A stretch of DNA of 64,000 nucleotides from Gnetum montanum (taxonomy: Eukaryota; Streptophyta; Gnetopsida; Gnetales; Gnetaceae): contig MNCI01023527.1 of NCBI GenBank assembly GCA_015680685.1, forward strand, positions 651,883-715,882. Reading direction: 5' to 3'. The notes under the pieces were generated by a model. That model did no database searches. It was not told where the DNA came from and saw only the letters and a list, made by a program, of their open reading frames with translations. The position numbers and the translations under genes are program-made. How positions within the stretch are numbered: the first letter of the stretch is position 1; each line of letters opens with the position of its first letter. Below, piece after piece: positions 25,445-38,700 of this stretch.

Positions 25445-27889
25445 AAGGCAGTGTATATTTAGCATTTTCCATGATATTTGAGAATGGAAAGTCACAATTG
25501 ATATTAGAGTAAATCGTGATCTAGGAAAACTTAGAATTAAGGATTGATCATGATCCAATGATGAACTACAAGTCACAATCAAGGATGAATCATGAATCCT
25601 CATTGAAAATGGATCATGTCTAAGAAAATGTCTTCCTAGTACATCAAATTCCATGGATATTAGACTATGATAAGATCTAATGAATGAAGAACTAATAACT
25701 AATACGGTACGTTAACTATGGGTGATTTTGGTAAGATAAAGGGTAATGTTCATTCTAAATAATCCTTATCCATATCTTGATAATAGTAGTTTCTATTAGT
25801 CTGTGATCCATTTAGAATGTCTTAGATAAGAACAACAAGTATTAGATTCAATTTAGGAAACCAACATAGATAATTGTTAGTGTCTAATCATAAGATTAGC
25901 AATTCTCCCATGAATTAATCTTTAAGAATCTTGTCTCATTCTTTCATCTTGTCTTCCCTAAACATCTAGTTCCCCATTATGACATCAAACACAACACCCT
26001 TAGCCTAGGCTCAAGTCACTAACAAATTTATAGTACATAACTAAAGTAACATAAGGAAATCAAGCTAATCATAGATCTCCCCTACCTACCTAGTAAGGAT
26101 CATTAGTAAAGTGTTGTAGGGAAACTAGCTACCATTAGACAATAAAAATGTATCATATTCTCCTAATCTCTTCTTTGAGATCTGACAAACTTAGCTTGAT
26201 AATCCTTATCTTCTTATCCTCACTAGTGATATCCTAGCTTGTATGAACTAAAGAAAATTAAATTATTTTAAAAAATATATACCCATTAAATCATAACCAA
26301 AGTTAAAGTACTTAGGAGTTGAAATTTTGAAAATAGACTAGGTTGTGAAGGCTTTTTGTCAAAATAAGCACTATTAATTTTCAAAAACTAGAGAAATTAA
26401 GAATAATTTTCATAATTTTGAATCATGATAAATGTGTAGTCCTCATCAAGATGATTTAATGGCATCAATTTTGCATTAATTCAATCATGGTTAGGAAGTT
26501 ATAATTTTCAACCATTCTTGTAAAGTATGAAATTATATATACATATAAATTTTTGGATTAGGGTTTGAGCCCATGGAATGCTATTTTTTAATTGAAAATT
26601 TTAAATTCATTTTAGCTTTTCACTAAGCCAAATTTCTTTTTTATGTTAGGAAATTTTAACGTAAAAAAAATATTTCATCCATGTAGACTTGCAAGCATGA
26701 TCACAACAAAGCCCATGGCACATGACCACAAAATGAAAAAGCCTCTGCTTGTAGTAATAGAAAATCATCCACATTCTCAAATCACTTATGAAATATACTA
26801 CAATGATTTTACTTGTGCAAGTTCATGTTACCCATGCTAGCCAACATGACCTTATGCGTGAGCTATGCAAGTTCCATCCCTAGGTCATTGCAAAAGAAAA
26901 ACCCTTCCTCTCTCCTAGATGCACAATGTCCTATCAAACTCTTGCTATACAGGCTATCAAATCCTTGCTAATTTAACTTCCATACACATAACCACAATTA
27001 CCATGGCTCTAATTATCATATATACCACACCCTTTGTTCTTATTCTTACCATGATATGTCACGATTTTCACCATTTTTCATAGAGGTATAAATCCTTTGT
27101 CACCAACTCCAAGAATATTGGTGGGCTATATTGACCTTAGCAGCCATGAATACCATGGATATTAGTGGTTTGTATCAACCCCAGTAATCATAGACAATGA
27201 TGATCCTTATTGGGGTTGAAACCCATAGATACTAATGGTTCACATTGAGCTAGATAGATGTGAAAATATTTTTTTTCCAAATTTAAAAATTACAAAAATA
27301 ATGTTTAAATATAAACAACCTAGATTCTTGATTGGTTGGTACCCTATATATTAGGAAATAGAAAGTTAAGCATGCTGATTTGAAAGCTCATAAATTTTGA
27401 TTTCATAAGCCTTTTTGGATGAACAAAGAATCATTTCCAATAGATTTTGACCTTTTAAATGTAATGGTGAAGTTTGATTTAGTGTGTGTAACCTCAAAAA
27501 TTAGGTAACAACCTAAAATATACCATAGGAGATGTATAAACATGATCAAATAACTATTTTTAATCACCTAATGATCATTGTTAATAGATTTTAATTTTTC
27601 ATTAGTCTTAGACCATAGGATTATGTAATTAAGTTATACTGATTATCATAGAATCCTTAGATGAAGGCCAATAACCCTTACAATCAAACCTAGGATTTAT
27701 AAACCCTGTTTTTTCATTAGTCCCACTACCAAATTTAGTGTCCTAAGGGGGATAGAAAGGTCATTAAGTGTATAGGGAATGAATAAAAATCATTATCCAA
27801 GGAATTAATTGATGGAAGGATTAGTTAATAAATCGACAATGTAAGGAAGATTTATATGAACTAAACAAGCATCCAAATCATTTGGAATA
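25445..27889. other. unassigned AT-rich DNA with small degenerate repeats
   Basis: No gene was recognised. Around 25,540-25,620 the string GATCATG and close variants recur. Around 27,110-27,245 three degenerate units share ATATTRGTGG-like cores followed by TATTGACC, TATCAACC or CATTGAGC. Both look like relics of short tandem repeats. Confidence 0.35.
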
Positions 27890-28788
27890 TGATGAGTCAT
27901 GTTTTATAGGGTTGCAATATCTAGTATTTGATATTTGAGGCTGTGATGTCAGGTATCCAATATCGGGGAACAACCTTCAATGTCAAGGATTCGATATTAT
28001 CCTTTATGTGCTAGCCTATAAATACCACAATTGGATCCATGGTTAGGATATATATACATATAGAGATATATAGATTTATAGATTTATAGATTCCAATAGA
28101 TTTCTTATATTGTTAGTTTATAGTGCATGCCTAGAGTGTGATGTTAAGTGACAATACAACATCCTTATTTGAGTGTAATGTACTTGGACACATTACATGT
28201 TTGGAAATAGAGATCGAGATGACTCCCATCATTGCAACATCCACTTAGCTTTATTATTATTTTTAATTACTTAAATGTTTAATATTTTCCTTAGTTAATG
28301 TTTATCATTTATTTATCTTTATCATTTTATATCATTAAGAGGAATGAGTATGACTAATCGTGAGTGCTTAAATGTAACTACTTGGTAACCCAATAGTGTT
28401 ATCATTTGGTACAACTAGTAACAGTATGCTTGTTAATCCCAGCGGTGGTTGCACGAAGTCCGAGGTGTGTATGGAAGGTTAGGAATAGATACTCATCACA
28501 CATAAGCTAGTTAGACTTTACTTTCCATTGTTAATTATATTAAATAATTAATTTTTTATTATCATTAGGAGTGGCATAGGGCCAAACAACATCAAGAATC
28601 ATATTCCTCACTTTGGACTAAACCATACATGAAAAAGCTACCACTAGTCCAAGTGGGAAGACAAAAAACTACAATCAAGGCATAATGATTTAGATGCACA
28701 ACTAGTCCTATCCATAGAATTTGACTAGAACATGCACGAATGCTTGTGATTCATAAGGTTGGCCGTAGGGGTACCTTGTCGCTCATCA
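27890..28788 (+). repeat. 5' LTR of family A2
   Basis: It starts TGATGAGTCATG and ends CGCTCATCA, 899 bases. The architecture equals that of the LTR at 10,815-11,705: TATA box at 127, AT-rich centre, a TGGTAACCCAATAGTGTT-like block (~28,383), CAAGTGGGAAGACAA (~28,650), and the same end. A primer binding site follows, so this is a 5' LTR. Confidence 0.72.
28017..28024 (+). promoter_or_regulatory. TATA box in A2 LTR
   Basis: TATAAATA lies 127 bases into the LTR, matching the position in the other family LTR. Confidence 0.55.
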
Positions 28789-28789
28789 T

Positions 28790-28807
28790 TGGCACTATTG
28801 TCAGGGA
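28790..28807 (+). promoter_or_regulatory. primer binding site (tRNA-Asp type), A2
   Basis: TGGCACTATTGTCAGGGA begins one base after the LTR end. It matches TGGCGCCGTTGCCGGGGA at 13 of 18 bases. All five differences are C-to-T or G-to-A in CG or CHG context. Confidence 0.75.
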
Positions 28808-28921
28808 TGATGCTAGTTATCTAGATTGGTTATATTATAAAAAAATAGCTATAAAGGTATCAACGATCAATATTTTAGAAAATATTAATATTTTAAGTCA
28901 CACACATTATCATGAAAAACC

Positions 28922-31430
28922 ATGTTTTCTTCACATAAGGTTAACAATGCATCATATGATGAAGCCATTAGTAGGAGAAATGGTAGGATCTATACCAAAG
29001 AGAATTGAAATGAAAAACCTCAAGTAGGGATTTTCTATGCTCATTTAGACCCTTACTACACTCAAATACTACATTCAACTAGTGTAGAAAATCCTAGAGG
29101 AGATGGATTAATTCCTAAAATAAGGAGGGCCTCAAGGCCTAGGGCCTCCTCTAAACCTAGACAAGATAAATCAAGGGACCATGGGAAGAACTATAGGAGC
29201 AAGAGTGATTCTCCTAGTTTCTCATCTTCCTCTTCCTCTTCAATGTCTAGCGATAATGAAGATGAATGTAGGTATAAAGATAGAGCTCAACTATGGGATC
29301 AAGATAAAGATAGAAATTGAACCCATGGGCAAAATCAAAGACATCAAAATGAGCATAAACAAGATCATCACAATCAAACTAATAGAAATATATATTATCA
29401 TCATGACATGTCTAGTATAGATGAACCATTTTTGGCTACTAGGGACCTCACATAGATTAGGGAGACAATTCAAATACCACAAAGGTATCAAAGGGATGGA
29501 TGCATCAAATGGCTTGACATGAACAACTTTCCTAAATTTAGAAAAGGCTATAATTCTGATTCACAACATGACTTGTAAGCCTTTCATGATGCCTATGCCT
29601 TACAAAATATCAAAAATAAGTGGCAAAAGCTTATGATATTCCATAGGATACTAATAAATGAAGTTAAAAGCTGGTATAGATTGTTGAAACCAAGTTCCAT
29701 CCACCATTGGTACACAACGCTATAACTTTTCATTGAAAATACCAAATCTATGCAAGGGTGTCCCACCTAAGAAAACAAATTCAAGGATGGAAACAAGGAC
29801 AACACAAACCCTTGGATATGGCCCTAGATAGATACTATCCTCTACTAAATAGATGACAAGGTCATGGTTTCTCTCAAGAAGAGTAGCTTTTCCACATCAT
29901 AGATGGGATTTGTAGTCAAACAAGAGAGATCCTTGGGATGTATAATCAAGATCAATTATACAAACTAGGAACCCATCAGATCCAAAAGATAATCGAGCAT
30001 GTGGAAAAAGGAGAAGTAGAAAAATGTAAATGGGAGAATTTTAAGAAATATCACTCAGATCCAACTCTTCAAAAGAAGAAGGTCCACATCTATGATAAGG
30101 AAAAAGAGGGAGCCCTCGATAAGGTGATTTTGCAAAAAATATTATCAATACAAAAGTATATAAATGAACTTGAAGCAAGGTTTGATAAGATGTAAGAATG
30201 GATAAATGGGAAAGTTACAAATTTTGTAGAAACTGTAGAGAAGAGAGTAACACAAAAGGAATCAAGTGATTACAATGACAGAAGAAAAAAGAACTAAGAA
30301 ATAGCTAGGAACACTTATCAAAGAAGGTGAAAATGGTTGTAGAAGAAGAGGCTATAGACTCAACCATTGAAGAAGATGATGGATGTGACATCAACATATA
30401 TGACCATTTGAAGGGTTATTTCCTAGTAATGTTACATCTACATGAGTATTGGGATTTTGCATTAAATTTGATTTTGTACAAAAGAAAATTCCCAGTACAT
30501 TACCTTTCTTACAAGGTAATTGTAGACAACCCTACAAGCAATTATACTATCCTAGTAGGACTTCTTACCAACCTCAACACTATCATCAACTATAGTGGCA
30601 AAACCCACAATGATGGGGGAGGCCATCAGCAAACCAAACCTACCCTTACTACCAAGCCAACCCATATGGATACTATGTTCAACAACCTATTTCCCTAATT
30701 AGTTCTACATCCTCTACTTCAAACCAATACTACCACTCTCCTAAGTATCATTGACCTGTGAAATATCATAAAGTATCACCACCTTACACCTCTTACCCTC
30801 CATCATATACTCAATATTCTCATACTCTACTCCATCACATGTCATAGCTAGCAAGACAAGAAGGTTCAACACCAAAACATCAACAAAAGAATGTCACTTG
30901 TGCTACAAACATGCATAGACAGGATAATGCTAGTAGGTTCTTGCCACAATCTCGGAAACACCCTTTCTTTAGGATGGCTTCAACTTGTATGCATAACACT
31001 CATGACCATACTAACTCACACAAATTAGGACAATTCCAATCAAGTGCAACACCTTTCTTTTCACAACCAATGTCCTATGATCCTACTTAAAGGCCAACAT
31101 CTATCATTACTCTAAGACCTACTAGAAATAATGAACATAGAATCATGGAGAGAAAAATGACTCCATGCATAACTAATCATGATATATGATGCAATCATCG
31201 GCTAGACATTTGCAAACTTTACACAACTCATACTTTAATCCACTGTACATTTAACAACCAAGTGTGTGAGAAACAACCTACCTACGTACCTACCACTAAA
31301 TCAAAAGACATCTAATGGATTGAAAACAAAAGTGTAGAATTGTTTCAAAAATGCATGGAGCCTGCCTATCCACTTATTAATTCTTATCATGGTCAAATGC
31401 TTAGTCATGGGAGAAATGCCCCATCCTAAC
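28922..31430 (+). pseudogene. gag: gag of family A2, decayed; element truncated
   Basis: The start ATG at 28,922 (MFSSHKVNN) follows the PBS by ~115 bases. Then come YAHLDPYYTQILHSTS and a Ser-rich segment. The gag core includes FHDAYALQNI (~29,580) and EVKSWYRLLKPSSI (~29,655). A Lys/Glu-rich helical part lies at 29,938-30,290. A ruined zinc knuckle is near 30,385, and a Tyr/Pro/Gln-rich C-terminus (YGYYVQQPISLISS) is near 30,665. The frame shifts several times and TAG stops are frequent. Compared with A1, part of the N-terminal region is missing. After about 31,430 family A sequence ceases, so pol is lost. Confidence 0.7.
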
Positions 31431-31639
31431 ACTTAGAATTAATATTTGTTTTTCATCCTTTTTCTTTACAAATTTTTATCATTTTTTCATTTCTTGATTC
31501 AAATTTTTTCAATACTTGTCAACTTTTTTCACATTTTATTTTCATTTCCTTTGTCAGTAATCTCACTTATGAATAAAATAACATCATGTAGCCCATCAAG
31601 GTGAGGTTTTCTCTATGTTGTCAAGTCATGATGGACTGA

Positions 31640-34620
31640 TTATTTGGATAGTGAGGCCACATCATCCATCCACCCATTCCATTAATAAGAGGTTCTTACG
31701 ATGGTTAGAATGATATTCATTTTCACCATCAAATTAAGAATAAATTTTTAATCACTGTTCCTAGACAAAAAATTGAAGAACCAAGTGGGAATGTGCAAGG
31801 TATGTTTTGGGAATCTCAATGTTCCAATGAGTTCTTGTGAAAACATCTCATCGTAGCAGAGAAACAAATCAAGAAGTTGACCAATAAAGTCAAGAGACCA
31901 AATGGCCTAGATGGCCAATAGGGATTCCTTACATACCAAGGAGATTGAGTGATCTTGCTATTGGAGTACCATCTAGTGGAAGGTGGCCCTAGATAGAAGC
32001 AATGTAGAGAAGGATATGTAGATGGAGCATTTGGTTTGTAAGATCGAGTGGACTGACCATTGCACCTTGATCTTGGAGTGAGGTATGTGGCAAAAGGCCT
32101 ACAAAATGCTCTACAAGATGAAAAGAGAGAACTACAAAAATTCATGAGTTTAAAGAGGTGTTTTCTTGTTTGAACAAGAGTTTAGCCTATTCCATCATAG
32201 TGAGGAAGGATTCATCAATGTTCATTATTTTTTCATTCTTGTTGCCATTGACCTCCTCCATTCTAACAAAATGTTTTATCTTGTGTTTTAGCATATGTTT
32301 TTTAGGCTCATTCCCTTTATCTTGTTGTTTGTTGTCCCTCCTAGGTTAACTCATTGAAGAAGCTTGTATGTTTGTATCCATAGTTAATACTTAGATTGGG
32401 GTGAGATTTGATGGACCCACCTCTTTCCAAACTTGTAGTTGTTTATTGTTCTTGTTCTTAGGCTTGGGGGCTAGCTTCTTTTGTTGTTTTGTCAATGAAT
32501 GTTTGCTCTCTATTTTTGAATAGGTTGAGGCATTGGCTACCATGGGGCAATGTTGATCAATTTGGGTCATAGACTTAGCCATGGTTAGAGGGAGCATCCT
32601 AATAATAAATGGTTCTTTGGGAGGTGCAAGTGATGATACCCTTATGACAAAATGAGTCCTTGAAATCAATGAAGTTGAAGCCCTTTCATTACAAGAAGGC
32701 ATCCAAATCACAAATGACAATCAAGTAGGTTTATGATTGTTGCTAATGTTGAATGTGACTATTCTATAGGAATCAATGTTAGCATATACGGGATCCTTTA
32801 ACACCTACGTGTATTATTTTTGGAGCCTAACAAGGTTGGAAGCATGTAACACTAACTCTCTATTGCCTATCATCTTTTGCAAGTCATCCTTTAAGACTAA
32901 GAAGAAATTGGTATCATCAATGGAATGTTGATATTAATGGAAAAATCAGTCTAGTTCGAAGTACTTGAGCATAAGTGGATTATCTTTAGTTGCTATAGTG
33001 GGATCTTTAATAATCTCACACAAGTAGTCATGCCTCTTATGAGCATTCTTGGATAGTTGCTTGTATTGAATATGGTGGCTCTTAAGCAACCAATTGAGAA
33101 GATCCAATGATTTAATAAATAACTTAATATGCTTACATTGATATTTTCATTCAAGATTAGATTTTGAAAGATTGGATGTAGAGGCTCTAGAGGTTGATGT
33201 TTGAGTAATGGTAGTAGGAGCTTTTGGTTGTGTTGTCTTTGGCCACTATGTCATCTTATTTTCTTTGGCCATAGTGGTCACAGCTACATGGTTTTGTTTC
33301 CCCCATTCTTATCCTTTCTCATATGTTGATTCTTGTATGTTATGTAGGCAAGGTCATTACCAGCTTCAATGGCATCTCATTAAGGAGAGCATTCCATTGA
33401 TGTATGAACCTCTATATAGGTTTTAAGGAGACCTTCTTTAAATTTCATCAATTGATTAAGAATTGTATCAGGTTGCAAATTATATTTGAAATGGTTAACA
33501 AAATTTGAGATCAAGTCCTCTAGGTAATGCACAATACCAATCCAAGGCTTTCCTTATGAGGGAAATAGGGAAGACATGCATAACAGTATGGGGCTAGGCC
33601 TACAACAAAAAGCATTCAGAATGAAGAATGATAAGGTGAGAGTTAGGATCATCTTCTCTATCGTATATGGTAAACTAGGGGATGGGAATGCCAATAGGAA
33701 AAATTATTTAAGGGATTGCAAGACTAATGGAGTCATCCAACTAGAAGTCCATGATCTTAACCATTTGGGTGGTTGAGGCTTTGAGCTTTTGCAACTCTTT
33801 GGTGAGGTCCTAGATCATTTGAAAGGCTTGATACAAACCTTGGAGCATTTTCATAATTTGGAAATTTTGCATTAATGGATACAGGAGGAGTTAACAATCC
33901 TAGAACCATGCAATAGGCATTAGTATTGAGGGAGGAAGCTAGGTGTTCATGGTCAAAGGAGGGTTGGAATAACAAGAAGGATGTTTAAGTTGGGATGTGA
34001 GGGATGAAGGGAACAAGGGGAATATGAGAGGCTTTTGAAGTTTGTGGTCCTAAAGAGGGGCCTAGTAGGATGGAGAATGAAGATGATGTAAATGATACTA
34101 CTATTAATAATCATGCAAAATGGGGTTAGGTTGTGAACAACATTATTCAGAAGAAAGATGTAGAATGAGATGATGAATAAGTTTGATGTGCTACTACAAT
34201 GAACATGGTAGGAAATAAGGGAGTAGACTAAGAATTTTGATTCAGGGAGGGCATGGGAGATGTGGAGTTAGGGATGGCTAATTCTAAAGCTGGGTGTTGA
34301 AAAAGGTTCCTTATGAATGTGTCTAGTTCACACTTTACTTTAAACTCATCTTGGTCTTCTTGGTTTTCATCCAAGATGATCCCTTTACTTACCTCCTCTA
34401 GTTCTACTAGTTGTGCTAGCATATGGATGTGAAAATATATTATTTTGATTTGGTCATAAGGATAGAGAATATATTCTTTCCCATTTCGATGAATGATCTC
34501 AAATTGTTATTTACACTTTCCTTCTATGCATAGGATGGAAAGGCTAGCTTGAATCTTATAACAAATGAAGTTATAGTATTCTTCATTTATATTCATGTAA
34601 GATGCATCTGTTGAAGGGAT
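31640..34620 (-). pseudogene. gag: gag of family C2, decayed
   Basis: This is homologous to C1 gag (46,656-49,600) when read on the - strand. The segment EYYNFICYKIQASLSI (~34,565-34,615) matches HYSFLYAKVQANLPL of C1. MLAQLVELEE near 34,400-34,430 matches the LNQLARLRE part. DDPNSHLIILHSECFLL (~33,580-33,640) matches GDPNVHLVTFRSECLLF. A later block YKQLSKNAHKRHDYL (~33,040) matches YKKMSQEAINRHQCY. The conserved order shows a real gag rather than chance frames. Stops are mostly TAG. No RT or integrase of this element is nearby. Confidence 0.65.
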
Positions 34621-36800
34621 TACCTATGTTCTACTATTATTAGATCCATGAGATCATAGATACAGATAGATTCTTGGTTGGAGGTCATGCATGCTATGTC
34701 ATGTGGTAAAATAATGAAATATCCAAGAGGTGTAAAAATGTTAGACCAAATGACTAGTCTAGTGTGGTAGAGGTTTTTTATTAATTTAGTTGAAATAATT
34801 TGTGATTTTTTGGTTTCTTAATGTTTCAAGTAGGCTATATGTTTCTCTACATATGAAACCTCATAGCTTGTGAGAGCTTCACAATGTATAAAAGTTTTAG
34901 TGTATGAAACTACAACTACAATGAAAAAAAATAGAAAAACTTTTTTAAGAATAATTTCTAGTGTATCTGGCAAAGTGTAGAAAAAGTGCAACTAGGTTGT
35001 AGCATATGTGAAAATAACTAAGAAAATTTGTAGGTTTGTAAGTACAGAAGGTAATATAAACCATAGCTACCAAGAACTCTTAAAGCTACAGTGTGTGAAA
35101 TAATAGAAATACTACAAACTGCATTGTCAGAATAGTGATGGGAATTTTTGTTTATCCCTAAACTTGTTTTGTTTCCTATAGAGTTAGGTTTTTGGAAAAC
35201 CCAGACAAATTTTTTTCCATCATAGATGATAACACACAAAGGAGAAAATAGGAAAACAAATATGCAAATGAATTTTAATCAAGAATAAAAATAGAGGCCC
35301 TCCTTATAGCACCAAAAACTATAGAAAAAAATTGATGATAGAGGACTGAAGATCCCTATCAAAATAGTTTCACTTGTAGATCCATGGCCCTCAAAAATGA
35401 TCTGCGAGCACCTCAAATGGTCTTTTTAATTGAATAAGGACATAGAGGGTCCGTTACTAGGTGATAGAAAATTTGAATGATCATCTTAATCTTAAAACAT
35501 ATTGTGTAAGACCAACATAGGATGATGGATAAAAAATGAAAAAACAAAGGTGAAATTGCAACTTTGATATAATAGTTTGAAATAAAATGTTATAAGAAAA
35601 GGTTTAGGGAATACAAATCATGGATTTTATAAAACCCAAAAGATGCAATAATATCTTTAAGCTTTGATATAATAGAAAGGTATATTCTACAACGTATTTG
35701 TATGAATTTGCTCTTTACTTCATGTTTCTACTTTAGTGATCTACACTATAAGAAAATGATGATGTTCATCACAAACTCTTGGACATCTACATTACTTGAA
35801 AGTCTCAAGTTTGATGTAGATGAAAAATGCTCATAAGTCCTTAAAATAAATATATCTTTTTTTACATAGGCCTTCGTTTCCTAATTTTTTGCCATTAATT
35901 CTATTATTATTACTGAGAAATTTTTCACAAATTCTGTTGTACCTAGAACACCTCCATGCATTGTATGAGAAATTTTAGCTAACTTTTATTCTATATATGC
36001 TTCCTCGACATGCTACCCAACATATGAGATTGGAATGTCCAGAGTATGGGATTAAAGCAAAAATCTTATATGTTGTCTTTGTAGGCTATCTAACATATGG
36101 AACTACAATTCCTAGTGTATGAGGATAAAATATAAAATTTTGTAGCTTTTAAGAACTTATAACCCCCACAAGCTATCATACATGGATTATGCTAGCCACA
36201 AGCTAGGAGATAAGACATTTATAGCTTGTAAAGCATTTTTTACCCTCCATATGCTAGGATGTATCAGATTTACCATGTATAGGCTACACATATCATATTT
36301 TACATTAAAAACTATCTTAAATTCTAGTAACACATGGTTGTAATGTAATAATTTTGGGGAAAATAAGGTAATTACATCTACCTTTATTTTTCGACAAAGA
36401 ATTTTGGCTATGGATTGTAACATGAATTTTCGTTGGGGTGTTTCATTGAGCATGAATGGAGCAACCATTTCTCATGAAAGAGAACTCATTAAATAATGAT
36501 TTCAAATAGGAAGAGTTATAAAAAACCCCATAGTTTGAACTTTTAAAATAATCCTTCATGACATGATTAGGAAAACATCAAGATATATAATGAATAAAAG
36601 GCCTTTTCCTTGCCATTTTGTATAAATGCTTTGAACTTAGGATTTTCTCAATCAATGAGGAATTAGCTATACCTTATTATATAATCAAGTTTATTGGAAA
36701 TTTCTTGCCATCTAACCTAGCTTCTTATTAAATTTACACTAAGCCAATGTATTAACTTTAAAATGAACCACTATTTACATTTTTACAATGTCTATTTTCC
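34621..36800 (-). other. unassigned, probable LTR and leader of C2
   Basis: By position this should hold the 5' leader and LTR of the C2 element on the - strand. I could not align it base by base with the C1 LTR. Between 35,930 and 36,260 the words CATATG, CTATC and ACAAGCTA recur in a loosely repetitive way. No gene was seen. Confidence 0.3.
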
Positions 36801-36809
36801 TTAGTTTTG

Positions 36810-38010
36810 TTAAGTATTGGATAGTTGTCCAAAGTAGTGCCTGAGATGGATGGCATTAAATGGGAACTTCAGTTTAGTTCCATCCATCATGGATAGCATA
36901 TATGTATTATCTAACACTTGATTTCTAATAATAAATAGGCCCATCCATTTGGAAAAAAACTTCTTATGATGGCTTCTTCTTCTTGTATTTAAAAGTAACA
37001 CTAGATTGCCTACACTAAATTCCCTTTTTAAATCTCTTCTATTGAACCAGCTTTTAATTTGTTATGCATTAATTAACAAATTATCTATAGTCTTTTAAAT
37101 TATAGCTTCTCCCTTGATAAGCAAGTATATTAAACTTTTATATTATCTACATTTTCACTATATTTCTATACAAACTCTAATGTTGATATTATGATCCTGT
37201 TAGTAATTCTTGTAGCTATTCCATAGACTAGATTATAGCAAGAGATTCCTATATATCTCTTAATCCATATGCGATCTATCCTTAAACTAGATCTTAGAAA
37301 ATTATGCTAGTTTCCTAAACCCCCTTCCATTGATCTTTTTATATAGTAAATAAGCTTCTTATTTCTAGATTAAGCTAACCCATTTTCTTTAAGATAATAA
37401 TTTTTTGAGGAGAATAGAAAAAAATATTTTTTAGAAGCCTAGCATATAAATTCTTTAGACTAAAATGTAGGGCCATTATCTAATACTAATACTTTTTTCA
37501 TTCCAAAACTACTTAGGATATGATCTACGCAAAATCTAATTAGATCTAAAGCTGAACTTTTCTTTAGGACATTTGATTCTACGCACTTGGTAAAATAGTC
37601 TATAGTTGTAAGTATGAATCTATGTCTAGCTTTTGATGGGGTAATTGTTCCAGTAAAATATAACCCCCATTGCTAAAATGATCTTTCTATAATTACCAAT
37701 CTTAGAGGAGTGCTAACTTTCTTAATTTTTGATCCATAGACTTAACATTTGAAAGAACAATGAATCTTCAATCTAATATCTTGATATATGCTAGGCCAAT
37801 AAAAAAACACAACATAATATGTGTTGCATAGTAGATTTTGGTAAATCATAAAATAAGTTCACATGATCATGAAACTAGTCCAACACAAGCTCAATTTGAT
37901 CATTCTTGACACAATTTAATAGAACTTTGAAATCCTTCCTATATAAGATCCCATCTTTCACTAGCAACTTATTTTTATTTTTAACAAAAGCTCTTCTTTG
38001 ACTCAATTAG
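36810..38010 (-). pseudogene. pol: integrase, element D
   Basis: On the - strand the order is KLLVKDGILYRKDFK (~37,940), a degraded zinc finger with FHDH (~37,870), then the catalytic core. The core contains GTITPSKARHRFILTTIDYF (~37,595-37,650) with the first Asp in TTIDYF. VLVLDNGPTF (~37,470-37,500) holds the second Asp in DNG. The C-terminal domain SKWMGLFIIRNQVLDNTYML ends with the FPFNAIHLRHYF tail near 36,830. These are typical of Tat-type integrases. Several stops interrupt it. Confidence 0.7.
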
Positions 38011-38149
38011 ATTATTTGGGATTTTTCTTGAAGCAAAGAACTCTAAAATTTCATCATACCAATTTCCACTATGATAATTTAACATATAAATTTCAATTCC
38101 TTTGGTTATTAATTTGGTGAATCCCATTACTTTTACTATTTTGCACAAT

Positions 38150-38700
38150 TCTAACAAAAATCTAAATCATTAAAGCTTAGCAATCCAATTTTTACTTTTC
38201 AACCCAATTTCATTTTGAGCTAAAAATTACTTAATGGCAAGCTCTATTATCATATTATGGATTAAAGCACTCTCTAAATAATATTTCAAATGCATTAGTC
38301 CTTTAATATATGCATATTTTTTCAAACTCAAATAATTTAACTTAGAACCTTTAGGTTGATAACCAAAGAAATCAATTAGTTCGTCTTGATCATTTTGTCT
38401 TTGAGTTAGAACTACAACAATCGAATCGCTTGAAGCAAAAGCATATAGCCAGACATCGTCCTTCAATTTAGGTTTGGCTAAATATGTAGCTTCTTGAATA
38501 GCCTATTTTAATTTCCAAAAATTCTTTATTTAATTCAAGTATCTTTTTGAGTTAAACATCCTTCCTAATCATGTACACTAAAGGTTTGGTGATCTTAATG
38601 AATCTTGGTCAAATATTTTTGAAAAACATTTTTTTCTCAAAGAAAGATCGAAGGAACTTTTTGATGATTAGGTGTTCAATATTTTTCACAGCTTGGATTC
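38150..38700 (-). pseudogene. pol: RNase H domain (usual position), element D
   Basis: VWLYAFASSDSIVVVLTQRQ (~38,400-38,460) followed by ELIDFFGYQPKGSKLNYLSL and the KYAYIKGLMHLKYYLES helix correspond to the RNase H that follows RT in Ty3 elements. The active-site Asp/Glu pattern is partly lost. Connection sequence lies between 38,470 and 38,700. Confidence 0.65.

Noticed and set aside
31816-32145. 109-residue - strand frame rich in Ser, Arg and Tyr
   Set aside because: It falls at the end of the C2 gag region and has no match to the corresponding part of C1; another - strand frame fits better.
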